A stretch of DNA of 64,000 nt from Chrysopilus asiliformis. Lineage: Eukaryota; Arthropoda; Insecta; Diptera; Rhagionidae. The stretch covers positions 67,848,682 to 67,912,681 of the forward strand of contig OZ035963.1 of NCBI GenBank assembly GCA_964034945.1, in the 5' to 3' direction. Both the position numbers and the translations under genes were made by a program. Below the pieces are notes generated by a model. The model was not told the origin of the DNA, ran no database searches, and saw nothing but the letters and a program-made list of their open reading frames with translations. How positions within the stretch are numbered: position 1 is the stretch's first letter; each line of letters opens with the position of its first letter. Shown here in pieces: positions 1 to 11,475 of this stretch.

Positions 1-2225
1 ATTCGATACTTAACAATCAGGAAATACTCGGAAAAGCAGCAACGAAAACTACACAAACAACACATGAATCTGATCTATATGAAAATAGTGTAGACGATGT
101 TTTTTTTCTATTTCTCTAAAGGACTTTGTTCTCGACTGTAGAAAAATAATCCAGAAACAAGGACAAAACTTTAAAGGATCTCTCACTAAGAACTAAAATA
201 TCTGCTGTTGAGTTTGAAAATTCTGGGGCGGAAAAAATAGAACCTTAAGTACAATCTTTTGGGCCACCTTCTGTAGTTTTCGCAGCACTAATGAAACACG
301 GCAAGGGTTCTCTTAAGGAGTTTCCGGTGTTCCACTATTCTCGTCTTTCAATTGAAACTTTTGTATCCTTGTTGGCTTCGTTACATTCCAGGACTAAATT
401 GGAAAATAGAAAAACAAAGCAAAATGTGAGGCACCTACAAGTGCGAAATTGTGACAAAACTACTTTTCTTCTATACACGATTTTCGTAAGGTGGAAGATC
501 CTTTTCTTAACACTTGAAGCAGTAATTTGCTTTGAGAAATATATTTTCTACAATAGTGGGACGGTGACAGCGGTTGGTGTCCTCTGGAAAAAATATTGTG
601 CAAAACGCGTCTATTTGAAATTCCTAACTCAATTTATTCCGGACCATATATAACGGTGGGAAATTTTGGTTTCTTTTCGAATTAGAAGTGGCGAAATTAA
701 AGATCTTACCCTCCCTTCCTCTCATTCACACTTTCCTCAAAAAAATATAAAATATTTGTGGCTCCTAAAAATTAAAAAAATCCTCGTTTTTAAGAAATTG
801 TTTTACTAGAAATGTATACCCAATTTTTTTTAATTGAAAAACCCGCGTCCAAAAATTTATAAATTCTGAAAATAGTCTCAAAAATCTCAACTCACCTTAC
901 GTGAAGCACTAAAATAAAAAATGGAAAAAAAAAAACTAAATAAGGATATGCTTGGCCAAGTTTCAACACTTTCAATTCCATCTTAGTTTCCGCACATCCA
1001 GAGAAATACCATTCCTTCCTCACATTTCCCGCACCGAGATTTTATACCCAAATAGAATATGTGTTGAAATGTCCCTCGTGAAAATGGCCATCCAAAGATT
1101 CTATACAAACTATTGTATCGCATCGCATCCTGTACGAATATTGTCTTTTTCGTTAGATATACCTTTGGCAAATAATAGTACAGGATAACTACAGGACTTA
1201 GAGACAACTAAAAAAGGAAATAAAGTTGCTAAACGTGAGACTTTTCTCTAAGGAATTCCCCGTAATTGTTGTCCTTACGTGCCTGCAGTTACAGACGTAA
1301 GTAATGATTTTCCCCTGTTTTTTTTCTATTTTTCTATTTCCCGTTGACACATTTTCTGCTTTGGTCAAATAATAAAATGAAATAAATTCTACCATGATTT
1401 CTATTTTCTTTTTCGGTTGTTGTTTTGTGCTTGAAGGTAAAGGGTTTTTGCATTGCTTTTTTGTTGAAAAGTTGGAAAAATTCTTGTAAAATTAGGAATT
1501 TTTGGAAAAGAAATTTTTAAATATAAAAAAATTTAAAACCATTACTTGTGATTAAAATGTTAAGAAAATTCCAATGGTAACAAATGAAGGTTTGTTATTT
1601 CCAACAAAAGAAATTTAAGAATATGGGCCAAACATTTGTATTAAAATCCTATATTGTTCTAAAGTTTAGCTGAAATATTTTTGGCTGAAAAATTCAAATT
1701 ATTGGACATTGTATTACGGAAGCTATGATTAAATTTTGGGCCAAAATCGGTTGCTAATGGTATCACAGTTCTTATTTGTGTTTAATGTGTTGTTCCAGAA
1801 TTTTGTCAAAGATTAGGTAAATAAATATAAGAAAAATTGGAACAAACTTTGGGGGCCCAAAAAATCCTTACCCGATTTCCACCAAAGTTATGCTCCTCTG
1901 GAAAAAAAAACCCCGGGGCCAAAAGCCAACCCGCAAGGCGGACCCCCTACTCCGCTCTATCAAAAATAGTAAAAATTATATCACAAAAAAAATTACAAAT
2001 ACACATCACTGCCAGACCCAAATAATGTCACTGAAATCGCCACCAGGTATATTTCTCTACAAAATGAATAAAGCGTCATTATCTCCGTCAAAAGGTAAAA
2101 TATATTCAAATGAGTTTTTTAACATCAATTTGGTTCTAAGTCATTAAGCAACCATCCAGACGACAGTAAATTGTCATTCTTCACGGATTTTTAGTTTTCC
2201 TCTCAATTTAGTTTTTCCACAGTTT
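1..2225. other. Non-coding AT-rich flank, nothing recognised
   Basis: This stretch is AT-rich with many A and T runs. The longest open frame (291-653, +) is 120 codons, has no domain, signal peptide or compositional sign of selection, and I do not regard it as a gene. I see no tRNA-like fold, TIR pair or tandem array here. It is the 5' flank into which the retrotransposon starting at 2231 inserted. Confidence 0.6.
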
Positions 2226-2230
2226 TCTTT
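2226..2230. repeat. Left target-site duplication TCTTT of element 1
   Basis: TCTTT immediately precedes the TGTTG start of the left LTR and is repeated at 6958-6962 right after the CAACA end of the right LTR. A 5-bp duplication is within the usual range for Ty3/gypsy integrases. Confidence 0.85.
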
Positions 2231-2379
2231 TGTTGGAGTGGAGTAAAAGGTGGTGTCTGGCAACACCGGAGGTTGAGGCGTGTAAAGAAGAACCTAACCT
2301 AACTTTAGTTTTTGTGCGGAGTTGAAAAATAAATGAGTTAGAAAATTGGACTTTGTTGTTTTCACTCACGGTCACAACA
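2231..2379 (+). repeat. 5' LTR of element 1 (149 bp)
   Basis: It begins TGTTG and ends CAACA, a 5-bp terminal inverted repeat, and is identical to 6809-6957. It should hold the promoter, transcript start and polyadenylation signal. An AATAAA lies at 2328-2333. No clear TATA box is visible, so the start site cannot be placed. It contains two tandem CCTAA units (insect telomere-like TTAGG on the other strand) near 2292-2302, probably by chance. Confidence 0.95.
2328..2333 (+). promoter_or_regulatory. AATAAA polyadenylation signal in the 5' LTR
   Basis: A canonical AATAAA hexamer about 46 bp before the LTR end. The identical hexamer in the 3' LTR would be the one used to end the genomic transcript. 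No test of use is possible from sequence alone. Confidence 0.5.
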
Positions 2380-2382
2380 AAT

Positions 2383-2395
2383 TGGCGACGAGGAT
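2383..2395 (+). promoter_or_regulatory. Primer-binding site, tRNA-Ser(GCU)
   Basis: TGGCGACGAGGAT starts 3 nt after the LTR. It is the exact complement of the 3' end (ATCCTCGTCG plus CCA) of the widely conserved animal tRNA-Ser(GCU), as I remember that tRNA. Mag-type elements are known for serine-tRNA priming, so the match supports both the LTR boundary and the clade call. Confidence 0.85.
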
Positions 2396-2451
2396 TAAGT
2401 ACGGCAACTGATAAGCTCAGCAAAATCGACAAATCCTAACAAATAATCAAC

Positions 2452-5400
2452 ATGACGACTCCAAGTGGATTAGATCAAGTGCTGGGAAAGATTCTAGTGC
2501 AGCAGCAGGAGGCGTCCCAGCGCCAAGAACAGCAAATTACATTACAGCAGCAACAACTTGAAAAGCAGGAACAGCAAATCCTTCAACAACAAAAGGTTTT
2601 AGATGAAGTTCTTCAGAGGGGTTTTCCTCGTGGTGAGTTGGCTAGCGGAGCACCTTCGCAATCAAGAAGCAATATAAGTAGGGAGCAATTAATGGAAATG
2701 CTTGCAAAGCAAATGACGGATTTCATTTATGATCCCGAGGAAAATCGCACTTTTGGATCCTGGTATGGCCGCTACGAAGATTTATTTGCGGAGGAGGGGA
2801 AGGAGTTGACAGATGCTGACAAAATCAGGCTTTTACTCAGGAAAGTCAGTCAATCAGTGTATGATAAATACGCAGATGTGATTTTGCCAAAAAGGCCTTC
2901 TGAAATTTCTTTTCAGGCCACGGTGGACAAATTCAAATCCATGTTTGGACAAAAGCAGTCTTTATTCAATTGTCGATATAAATGTTTTCAAATCAAAAAG
3001 TCGGACGCAGAAGATTATGTTTCGTACATCGCAAAAGTTAATCGCCAGTGTGAAAATTTCCAATTGGAAAAATTTACCAAGGACAACCTAAAATGTCTAA
3101 TTTTTGTCAGTGGACTTCAATCATATAAAGACGCTAATTTCCGACATGAAATTTTAAAAATGTTAGATGAGGAAAAACCGGAAAAGGCCGTTACACTAGA
3201 CACGATTAACCAAGAAATTCAGCGTACCTTGCAGCGACAACAAGACACCAAATTGATAGAAGACACACAGTTAAAAGCACATACCGTCCAATCGTTTCAG
3301 CAACAAAACAACCAATATCGCAAGTTCTCACAATCAAAGCCTGAACGTCAAAAACAAACATCAACACCACCCAGTCCATGTTGGTTTTGCGGGGGTATGC
3401 ATTTTGTTCGTGATTGCAATTTCGCAAAACACAAGTGCAGTAAATGTGGAATCGTTGGTCACAAGGAAGGCTACTGTAATGCTACACAGAGGAAACAATC
3501 AAAACTTCAAAATTCGAAATTACCGGCTCAACAGACGCAGGTAAGCGACACAAATTCAAAACCAAAAGGTGCACAAGCACGCACAATCAGTCACGAACTT
3601 GATTTTTCTAAACATCGAAAACATGTTCAACTGTGCATAAACGGTGTCCAAGCAGAGCTCCAATTGGACACAGCTTCAGACATCACGATCATTTCACAGG
3701 AAATGTGGTCACGGGTAAACAGTCCAGCTCTATCTAACACTAGACATACAGCTCGTGATGCAAATCGTAATAAAATTGAATTCATTGGCGAATTCAGTTC
3801 CAAAATCAAGTTCCAGGGAGACACCAAGGAATTAAAAATTTTGGTAACGGCGTTGGACGATCTCAACATAGCAGGAGTAGATTTCTTCCAGAAGTTTGGA
3901 CTTTGGGAACTCCCAATCAGCTCATTTTGTATGTCAGTTCAAGTACCGGAGGAAACGGCCGTACAAATTTCAAAATTAAGGCAGGATTTTCCACAGGTTT
4001 TCCGTAAGGAACTGGGCCATTGCGACAAAATCAAGATTCATCTTCCACTTAAGCAAAATGCCGTCCCCAGGTTCTGCGCAAAACGTCCAGTGCCATATGC
4101 AGTTACATCAGTGGTGGAGGCAGAATTGGATCGACTCCAAGCAGAGGGAGTTATCTCACCAATCAACTTTTCGGAATGGGCAGCACCGATAGTTGTAGTG
4201 AAGAGACCTAATGGGAACATCAGAATTTGCGCTGATTTTTCAACAGGGCTAAACGAAAGCGTCGAGCCACATTTTCACCCACTACCACGTCCAGAGGACA
4301 TTTTTCACAAATTACGGAGTCGCAGATTTTTCACTCGGTTGGATTGTACCGATGCATACATGCAGTTCGAGGTGGATGAAGAGACAAAAAAAATTTTAAC
4401 AATTAACACTTTTAGAGGACTTTTCAAATTCCACAGATTGTTGCCAGGAATTAAGTCCGCACCAGCGGCTTTTCAGCAGACAATAGAAAAGATCCTTTTG
4501 GGAATTGAGGAAGCGACGGCATATTTGGATGATGTGTTGATTGCGAGCGAAACATTGGAGCAACACATAAAGTCGATAAGGTTAGTTTTGAAGCGCTTTA
4601 CAGAATTTAATTTGACTTTGAATTGGAACAAGTGCGAGTTTTTCCAAACCAGGATTAAGTATTTGGGGTTCATTGTGGACGCTGAGGGTATTAGACCAGA
4701 TCCGGGAAAGATTGAAATAATCAAAAACTTACCCAGACCAACAAACGTTAGTGAGCTGAGATCTTTTCTGGGATCAATCAATTTCTATTGTAGATTCATC
4801 GATGCAATGAGAACATTGAGAGCTCCTCTTGATGAACTTTTGCAATCGGGAAAAAGGTGGGTTTGGTCGTCAGACTGCGAGGCGGCATTTGCTCGGTTTA
4901 GATCAATCCTGTCTTCAGACTTGATGTTGGTTCATTTCAGTCCTGAGCTACCCATAATAGTGTCAGCAGACGCGTCTATAAAGGGACTCGGAGCACAAAT
5001 ATCACACATTATGCCAGACGGTACGGAAAAACCGATCGCGCACGCATCCCGATCTCTCACGTCAGCAGAGAGAAACTATGGTCAGATTGAAAAAGAGGCA
5101 TTGTCGTTGGTATTTGCAGTGAAAAAGTTTCATCGCATGATTTATGGGAGAAAATTCCTTCTCCGCACGGATCATAAACCGCTATTAGCAATTTTCGGAG
5201 CAAGAAAGGGGATTCCTACACATTCGGCCAGCAGGCTGCAGAGATGGGCACTGACTATGATGAGCTACGATTTCGACATTGAGTATGTGAGGACTGAGGA
5301 TTTTGGAAATGTTGATATGCTGTCGAGATTGTTACCAGTCATGGATCATGAGGACGAGGAGGTGGTGGTTGCTTGTAATACACTTGAACACACAGTCAGA

Positions 5401-6798
5401 GCAGTACTACAGGATTGCATCAATGCCCTTCCAATTACTCATCACATGATCAAGGAATCTTCCAAGACAAACGAATTGATACAGCAGGTGATGAAATATG
5501 TGATGACATCATGGCCAAGGAAAGCGAAAAATCTTCAGAACGCAGAGCTGGTGCCATATTTCAACCGAAGAACGTCACTATCAGTCGTGGACAGCTGTTT
5601 GATGTATGGGAGGAGATTGGTCATTCCGCAGACTTTTAGAAACCGGATTCTCAAAGTGCTTCATAAGGGTCATCAAGGGCAGCAGCGGATGAAGGCAACA
5701 GCGCGCAGTCATGTGTATTGGCCAAATATTGACAAAAATATTGACGATTTTGTTATTCAATGTCAACAATGCCAATTGAATGCCAAGCTACCAACTAAAA
5801 CCAGATTAAGTTCGTGGCCGCAATCTGTTAGATGTCTTCAGCGTATACACATCGATTTCGCTGGCCCTATTCGGTCTAACTATTATTTCATCATTGTCGA
5901 CTCATTTTCGAAATGGCCCGAAGCGTATCAATGTAAAACGATATCCACGTCCAAGGTTTTGGAAATGTTGTCGGACTTTTTCAGCAGATTCGGGTATCCT
6001 GAGGTCATCGTGTCTGACAATGGAACACAGTTTACCAGCGCCGATTTTTCAAGGTTTTGTGGTGAACGAGGCATCCAGCATATCAGAACGGCTCCGTATC
6101 ACCCACAAAGCAACGGTCAGGCAGAAAGATACGTCGACACTGTCAAAAGAGCTTTACAAAGGTCGTTCACGGAGGAATCAAAGGATAATATCCATCTTCA
6201 AGAGTTTCTGCTTCAGTATCGTGCTACGCCAAATTCACAATGCAGAGAGGGGAAATCACCGGCAGAAATCTTCCTGGGCAGGAGATTACGAACAGAAATA
6301 GATTTACTCAAACAGCCAGACAAGTTAGAAGCAAACCGAAATGACAAAATGGAAAATCAATTCAATGTCAAACATGGAGCCAAGGATAGAAGGTTCAACA
6401 TTGATCAAAAGGTGTTCGTCAGAATTTTCAAAAACAATAAAATGTCTTGGCTTCCGGGCATCATATTGAGAAAAGTTGGTAATGTAAACTACCAGGTCGA
6501 GGTAAATGAAAATGGGAAGCTTAGATTAACCAAATCGCACGCTAACCAGATTCGGGAGCGGTTGGTGGAGATCGATCAATTCGATTTGGACCCAGTGGAA
6601 CAAATTGATTTTCCTTTCGCATCATATCCATCGGATCAACCGGGGAATGACCAGACCGAAGAAGAGCAACACGAAGATGAGCAGGAATCGGAACCCATCG
6701 AGGCTGTTCCGGAGTCCATTCCAACCGACCAGTACAGGCGTTCACCCCGGTTGAGGCGCCCTCCAGCTTGGCACAGAGACTATTTCGTATCACACTAA
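2452..6798 (+). CDS. gag-pol: Gag-Pol polyprotein of Mag-type Ty3/gypsy retrotransposon
   Basis: One 1448-residue frame encodes the virus-like-particle protein and all enzymes. Residues about 8-60 are very Gln-rich and probably coiled coil. A Gag domain follows, then two zinc knuckles (C310-C322, C-X2-C-X4-H-X4-C, and C329-C342) for RNA packaging. The aspartic protease active site is D406-T-A-S, with the less common Thr/Ala rather than the usual DSG. Reverse transcriptase has YLDD at 691-694. RNase H has D840, E882 and D907. Integrase has the HHCC zinc site (H1071, H1074, C1104, C1107) and D1135, D1189, E1225, a D,D35E triad. A GPY/F-like C-terminal region ends in an acidic tail. The ATG at 2452 is the first in frame after the primer-binding site. 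Unlike element 2 there is no gag/pol frame break, so Gag and Pol are made in equal amounts unless processed or regulated otherwise. All key residues are intact. Confidence 0.95.
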   Translation: MTTPSGLDQVLGKILVQQQEASQRQEQQITLQQQQLEKQEQQILQQQKVLDEVLQRGFPRGELASGAPSQSRSNISREQLMEMLAKQMTDFIYDPEENRTFGSWYGRYEDLFAEEGKELTDADKIRLLLRKVSQSVYDKYADVILPKRPSEISFQATVDKFKSMFGQKQSLFNCRYKCFQIKKSDAEDYVSYIAKVNRQCENFQLEKFTKDNLKCLIFVSGLQSYKDANFRHEILKMLDEEKPEKAVTLDTINQEIQRTLQRQQDTKLIEDTQLKAHTVQSFQQQNNQYRKFSQSKPERQKQTSTPPSPCWFCGGMHFVRDCNFAKHKCSKCGIVGHKEGYCNATQRKQSKLQNSKLPAQQTQVSDTNSKPKGAQARTISHELDFSKHRKHVQLCINGVQAELQLDTASDITIISQEMWSRVNSPALSNTRHTARDANRNKIEFIGEFSSKIKFQGDTKELKILVTALDDLNIAGVDFFQKFGLWELPISSFCMSVQVPEETAVQISKLRQDFPQVFRKELGHCDKIKIHLPLKQNAVPRFCAKRPVPYAVTSVVEAELDRLQAEGVISPINFSEWAAPIVVVKRPNGNIRICADFSTGLNESVEPHFHPLPRPEDIFHKLRSRRFFTRLDCTDAYMQFEVDEETKKILTINTFRGLFKFHRLLPGIKSAPAAFQQTIEKILLGIEEATAYLDDVLIASETLEQHIKSIRLVLKRFTEFNLTLNWNKCEFFQTRIKYLGFIVDAEGIRPDPGKIEIIKNLPRPTNVSELRSFLGSINFYCRFIDAMRTLRAPLDELLQSGKRWVWSSDCEAAFARFRSILSSDLMLVHFSPELPIIVSADASIKGLGAQISHIMPDGTEKPIAHASRSLTSAERNYGQIEKEALSLVFAVKKFHRMIYGRKFLLRTDHKPLLAIFGARKGIPTHSASRLQRWALTMMSYDFDIEYVRTEDFGNVDMLSRLLPVMDHEDEEVVVACNTLEHTVRAVLQDCINALPITHHMIKESSKTNELIQQVMKYVMTSWPRKAKNLQNAELVPYFNRRTSLSVVDSCLMYGRRLVIPQTFRNRILKVLHKGHQGQQRMKATARSHVYWPNIDKNIDDFVIQCQQCQLNAKLPTKTRLSSWPQSVRCLQRIHIDFAGPIRSNYYFIIVDSFSKWPEAYQCKTISTSKVLEMLSDFFSRFGYPEVIVSDNGTQFTSADFSRFCGERGIQHIRTAPYHPQSNGQAERYVDTVKRALQRSFTEESKDNIHLQEFLLQYRATPNSQCREGKSPAEIFLGRRLRTEIDLLKQPDKLEANRNDKMENQFNVKHGAKDRRFNIDQKVFVRIFKNNKMSWLPGIILRKVGNVNYQVEVNENGKLRLTKSHANQIRERLVEIDQFDLDPVEQIDFPFASYPSDQPGNDQTEEEQHEDEQESEPIEAVPESIPTDQYRRSPRLRRPPAWHRDYFVSH

Positions 6799-6808
6799 GA
6801 AGGGGGGA
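6799..6808 (+). promoter_or_regulatory. Polypurine tract of element 1
   Basis: An uninterrupted purine run, GAAGGGGGGA, lies directly against the TGTTG start of the 3' LTR and overlaps the very end of the gag-pol stop codon region. This is where RNase H leaves the primer for plus-strand DNA synthesis. Confidence 0.85.
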
Positions 6809-6957
6809 TGTTGGAGTGGAGTAAAAGGTGGTGTCTGGCAACACCGGAGGTTGAGGCGTGTAAAGAAGAACCTAACCTAACTTTAGTTTTTGTGCGGAGT
6901 TGAAAAATAAATGAGTTAGAAAATTGGACTTTGTTGTTTTCACTCACGGTCACAACA
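6809..6957 (+). repeat. 3' LTR of element 1 (149 bp)
   Basis: Identical to the 5' LTR at 2231-2379, with TGTTG/CAACA ends. LTRs are copied from one template at insertion, so zero differences over 149 bp means little time has passed, although the short length limits the precision of any date. Confidence 0.95.
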
Positions 6958-6962
6958 TCTTT
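6958..6962. repeat. Right target-site duplication TCTTT of element 1
   Basis: This is the direct copy of 2226-2230, abutting the end of the 3' LTR. It shows that the two LTRs belong to one insertion event and that no recombination has joined different copies. Confidence 0.85.
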
Positions 6963-9900
6963 AAAGGTTTTTTATATTTTCACGCACAACAAACAGAAAA
7001 AAGAAAATCCGAAGTAAATTCAATGATAATAATCGTTCGGCTTTAATTTTATCATCATCCCTTTTGAATCGAGTATATGACGACAAGGTAATGAAAAAAA
7101 CGTTCCCAAGCGCAAATGGAAATTGAGAAAATTTGCATTTAAACCACTTTAGTTTTCCAATTTCCAACAAAAAGTACATCGAAATCGTAAAGAAAATAAT
7201 AATAATTCAAAAAAATATGAAAATTAACTTGAATTGATCAATCATTAGTCATTTATTCCCAACTTTTACTTGTAATAATTTTCATGCTTTCTCAGCCGGC
7301 AAGAAAAATAAATAACGAAAAAAGGATTCTGTCTTCAAACAATGCTGTGGACGAGTAAGAAATACCGCCTTTTACCGATGTGAAAAAGTTTTCCAACGGA
7401 AATATCCTTTAACTTAAGAATATTCATTTTATTCAATTCGTCCTTTTGTATTCCAAAGCAGGATTTTGTATTTTCTTTTTGGGCATCAAGAAGAGAAACG
7501 CCAACAGTCGCAGTCCTTGCACGATGAATGAACGAATGGAAATTTATGAATTTTATGCAAATTAATTTTTAATGTTTATAGCTGCAATGACTGTGAGTTT
7601 CACGAAACTGAGGGAGAGTGTAGCTAAAATCGCTGAGGTGAAAAAGGATTCGAAGGAGGAAGAGGGTGCTTAACAAAGAGGTTGCACACTTTTCCTTTTT
7701 ACCAGCCAAAAAAATCATGAGGCACTTGCGATAGGATCGTGAGTGCCTTTAATTAATTCGAGGAAACTAGAAAACGGAAATTTTCCAAGGTGATTCTTAG
7801 CATTTCCTGGAGGTATTTGTTTTTTTTTTTTAATAAGTGAAAGAGGCGTAGACGAGACTCTGATAAATTTGAGTCTTGATTTTCTTCTAAAAATTAAGCG
7901 CAAAATTTTTAAAACACTACAAGCTAGCTTTTTCTTAGCCTATTGTCTGCTATTTCATGCAATATTGAGAAAATTTCGATACGTTTCTCATTTTAGCGCA
8001 GTTTTTAACATAGATTTCAAATTTGGAATTTTAACCCAGGTTTTTGAGGGGTTTTAAGCTATTTTTAAAACGAATCTAACGCAGTTTTTTTTAGATATTT
8101 CACCAGTTTTTAAAAGAAAGAAATTTTGAAGTTTTGGTTCGACATTGAAAAAAATTCAAATGCATTGCTAAACTGATTTTAATTCAAAAGTATTTTTCGT
8201 GTTTTAAACCACACCCTGCCCGTCTTTCCCATTATTTCTTCTGTGCAAATTCATTCGCTTTCTTTACCATTATCCGCGAATTGTTTAATTTTTGCTATTC
8301 TTGTAGGAAAAAGGGGTTTTTACGAACAAAGCTTGTTGGAAATTTCTGTTCTCGCATGAAAATGGGGTTTTTTTACAAACAAAACTTGTTGGAAATTTTT
8401 GTTCGTGGATTTTATTTTCATTTCTTTATTCCACACAATAAAACTGATACCATTCCCTCAATGGTCCTGTAAACTTCTGCAGGACCAACTGGACCCTACC
8501 GCGTAGTACAACAGCCAACAATACTTCTCAGACATAAATTAAACATGAGACGCGACGAATTCGTGTTTCCAAGTCAAATGAGGTTTTTCTTTCAGAGTAG
8601 CCAGTATGTTTTTCAAATTACTCCGACTATCATAATTTCGGTTTTTCCCAGTTGAATTTTTCCGAGTTTTCCTTTTTCGACTCCGAGACATTTTTATTGG
8701 AAACAGTAATTTGAAATTTAACGTTTTTTCTAGTATTTTTTTTGAACATTTTAAATCACGCAAAGCAAGCAGTATGCAGCGGATAATTCAATTTACTGCA
8801 TCCACTGACGGAAAACACGTGGAAAATTTCAAAGGAGAAGGAAAATCCCTTTTGGCTTTTGCGGTGCATAAAAGTCAAAAGCGTTTTGCTCAGGACTACA
8901 CTTGAGATTTCCCTGAAGAAAATAATTTTATTAATGCACTCAACGCTCAACACCACCGGTTCAATATTTTTTTTTTTTTAAATGAAAATTTACCGTCAAA
9001 GGGAAGAAATACCGTATCTCCAGTCATCACAGAATAAACCTTTCAATTATTCCAAGGATGAGTTGAGGCCAATGGAAAATATCTTTGATGCTCTGTGAAA
9101 AGTTCATCGTATCGTAGCGGAAAATTCAGGAGTCTCAGTGTCTGGAAGTGTTTTTCATCCAACAGATCGGATCTGTTTTTTCAGTTTTTTTTCTCAAGGC
9201 TGTCAAAAGATGTTATAAGTTAGAAGTTTGACTTTTCAGTTTATGTGGCGATAAACAAGCTTGGACTATAGAAAAATGGAGAAAATAAAATCGAAGAAAG
9301 TTTTCTGACTTTTCCATTTCTGTGTATTTGATGGACGAGCGGTTCTTGGAAAAGGCGGAACGTTTAGTCAATGCGACGCCAGATTTATTTATTGCTGTTG
9401 ATGCTGGTGGGAAATGATAAATGCGAAGCGCATTAAATAATTAAAATAAAGTGGTCCAAAAGGGGTGTGGAAGCAGAAGTTTTCTTAGCGTTGATTGAAT
9501 GTCACCCCATTTTCTTCGGGGTAATTCACAACGATATTTTCCATGGAGTCACCGGAATTTGAATTTCAAATTTTTGTCACCCCGATAACCAGTGCAGCAG
9601 GGAATGCGGGCAGGGGATGATATTGCAACGTTTTCAAGGGCGGCAAATTTTGGTCCATTCGAGAAAAATACGAAAAAACCTATGAATTTTCACCGAGGAA
9701 ACGGTTTTTGCTTTCTGCACTCTCACGTTTTTTTTGTTTCGAGGCCCCCGCTTTATCGTTTCTTGACCCCCCGTCACTTTTTTCGTTTCTTAACCCCCTC
9801 CCCCCCAGGAAAATAGGAAAATTGTCGCCCATCCCACGAACTTTTCAGAGAAATAACCGCCACCATTCCACCTCCCAGAAAGGGGATTTAGTGGGTGTGA

Positions 9901-11475
9901 AATTTTTAGGACCCAAATTTTATGAACTTAGAAATTAACTTGGATTACTTGAAAACTTTCTGCAATGAAAATAATTTTCACCCAATTTTATGACAATTAG
10001 AATCCCTCAAGGCTCAACAGAGACGATTAAACTGACTTGGAGTACAAAGTTTGGTGGCAGCAAGTAATGTTTCACAATTTAGCCTAAATTTGGTAACATC
10101 TAAAACTGCTGAGGAATGCACATCCTTAATTTAATGTAGTTCCAACCGTAAATCCCTTATATTTTGTTGTTTTTTTCTGTCCATTCAAAACTATTACACA
10201 TCGTTATCCTTACAGCACTTTTACCTGAAAATTCATCATCCTTTCTGGACCAACCGAAAGTCCTATTTTGTTACTACAGTCCTATATTCTTGTTGTTCCT
10301 TTTCCGGTAATCGACATTTTGCATACGAGCCATGCGAGTATTTGTAATTTTGTTGATTTTGTTAATGCCTGTGGGCTGAAATTACGTTGTCCTTTCAAAT
10401 ATGTAACAACCATGCAGTTCCAAATTAACCTAAAAGTCACCCGAAATCCCCAAAAGGGACTCTTTTTGCATAAAGTGAAGAAAGTCCCAAAGACATTAAC
10501 GTAGGTATCAGTTAAGATTTTACAATCTTCAAGTTTCGCAAGAACCTTAAGCTAAATTCACGTCGACTTACAAACTCTTACGATTCGCAATGTCAAGGAA
10601 CCCATCTCGAAGGATGCCGAACGGAGATGATTCAACGTTTTAAGGAAGATGGGACGTCGAGTCATAAATACGAAATTTCATCACATGCTCATATCGCCCT
10701 CTTTATATGGAATTATGAAAGACTTTGCAAGGACGTGAAGTCCTTCAAATATTTAACTACCGAAACTAAATATTTTCCGGTTAATTAAAGTCACCATCGT
10801 ACAGAGTACAAGGACCTGTGAACACAAAAGGAAACTCCCCAAAAAGTCACACATAACTTGGTATTACTTTCTATGCAAGGACGAAAACTTTACCCCATTT
10901 GCTTACCTGAAATTTTCTACTCTACAAATACACACACACAAAACAAATTCACACGACGACGTGTAGTTTTCAGTTTTTAAGAGGTTCTCATCTCACATCC
11001 TTGAAGATTTCTGAAAATACAAGGACGCACATCAGCATATCTGGAGCAGTTCATCCCTTTTCCGGATAGGACTTATCCAAATTTTATAGTTGGACTTTTT
11101 ACAACACATTTTCAAAGAAATATTCTAAGATTTTTCGTCCTTTCTGTCGGATTTAAGCTTAGTTTGGCATACAAATTCGGGTCAGTGTCTTGATTTGTGT
11201 CTTTGAAACGTTAAAAGAAATGGCAATTTTGTTCCAAGAACCCTTAAAAAAGTTTGCTGATCAATGAAGTTCCTGATGGTGTCTTTTTTTCACCCGCACT
11301 GTTTTCAAATCGGACGAGAATTGGGATGGGATTTCTTTCAAGTGAGACCATATTTCATATATCGGCTTTTTTCGATTGGAATATGACAGGAACGCTAAAG
11401 AGGATTCGCAAATATTTATTGGCATATGGAAAGAGCCGTGCATGCTTGCCGAAATACATTTTAGCCTGGCTTGTA
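6963..11475. other. Non-coding AT-rich stretch, no gene recognised
   Basis: All open frames are short (under 80 codons) and of low complexity. Homopolymer runs are common. The only structure I can support is the 51-bp direct duplication at 8311-8407, listed separately. No tRNA, TIR pair or protein similarity was recognised. Confidence 0.55.
8311..8407. repeat. Two-copy tandem duplication, about 51-bp unit
   Basis: The stretch reading GGGGTTTTTACGAACAAAGC at 8313 recurs at 8364 with a few changes, and both are followed by TTGTTGGAAATTT-like sequence. The copies differ at several bases, so the duplication is not fresh. Confidence 0.75.

Larger units (their letters stand above)
2231..6957 (+). 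mobile_element. Complete Mag-type Ty3/gypsy LTR retrotransposon (element 1)
   Basis: This 4727-bp element is full length. Its order is 5' LTR (2231-2379), primer-binding site (2383-2395), a single gag-pol frame (2452-6798), purine tract (6799-6808) and 3' LTR (6809-6957), flanked by the 5-bp direct repeat TCTTT. I compared the two LTRs base by base and saw no difference, and the coding frame is uninterrupted. Both point to a recent insertion and possible competence. The short LTR, single Gag-Pol frame, tRNA-Ser primer and RT box reading ADFSTGLN are features I associate with the Mag lineage of Ty3/gypsy. There is no third ORF, so no envelope gene. Clade assignment is from recognised motifs, not a tree. 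Confidence 0.95.
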
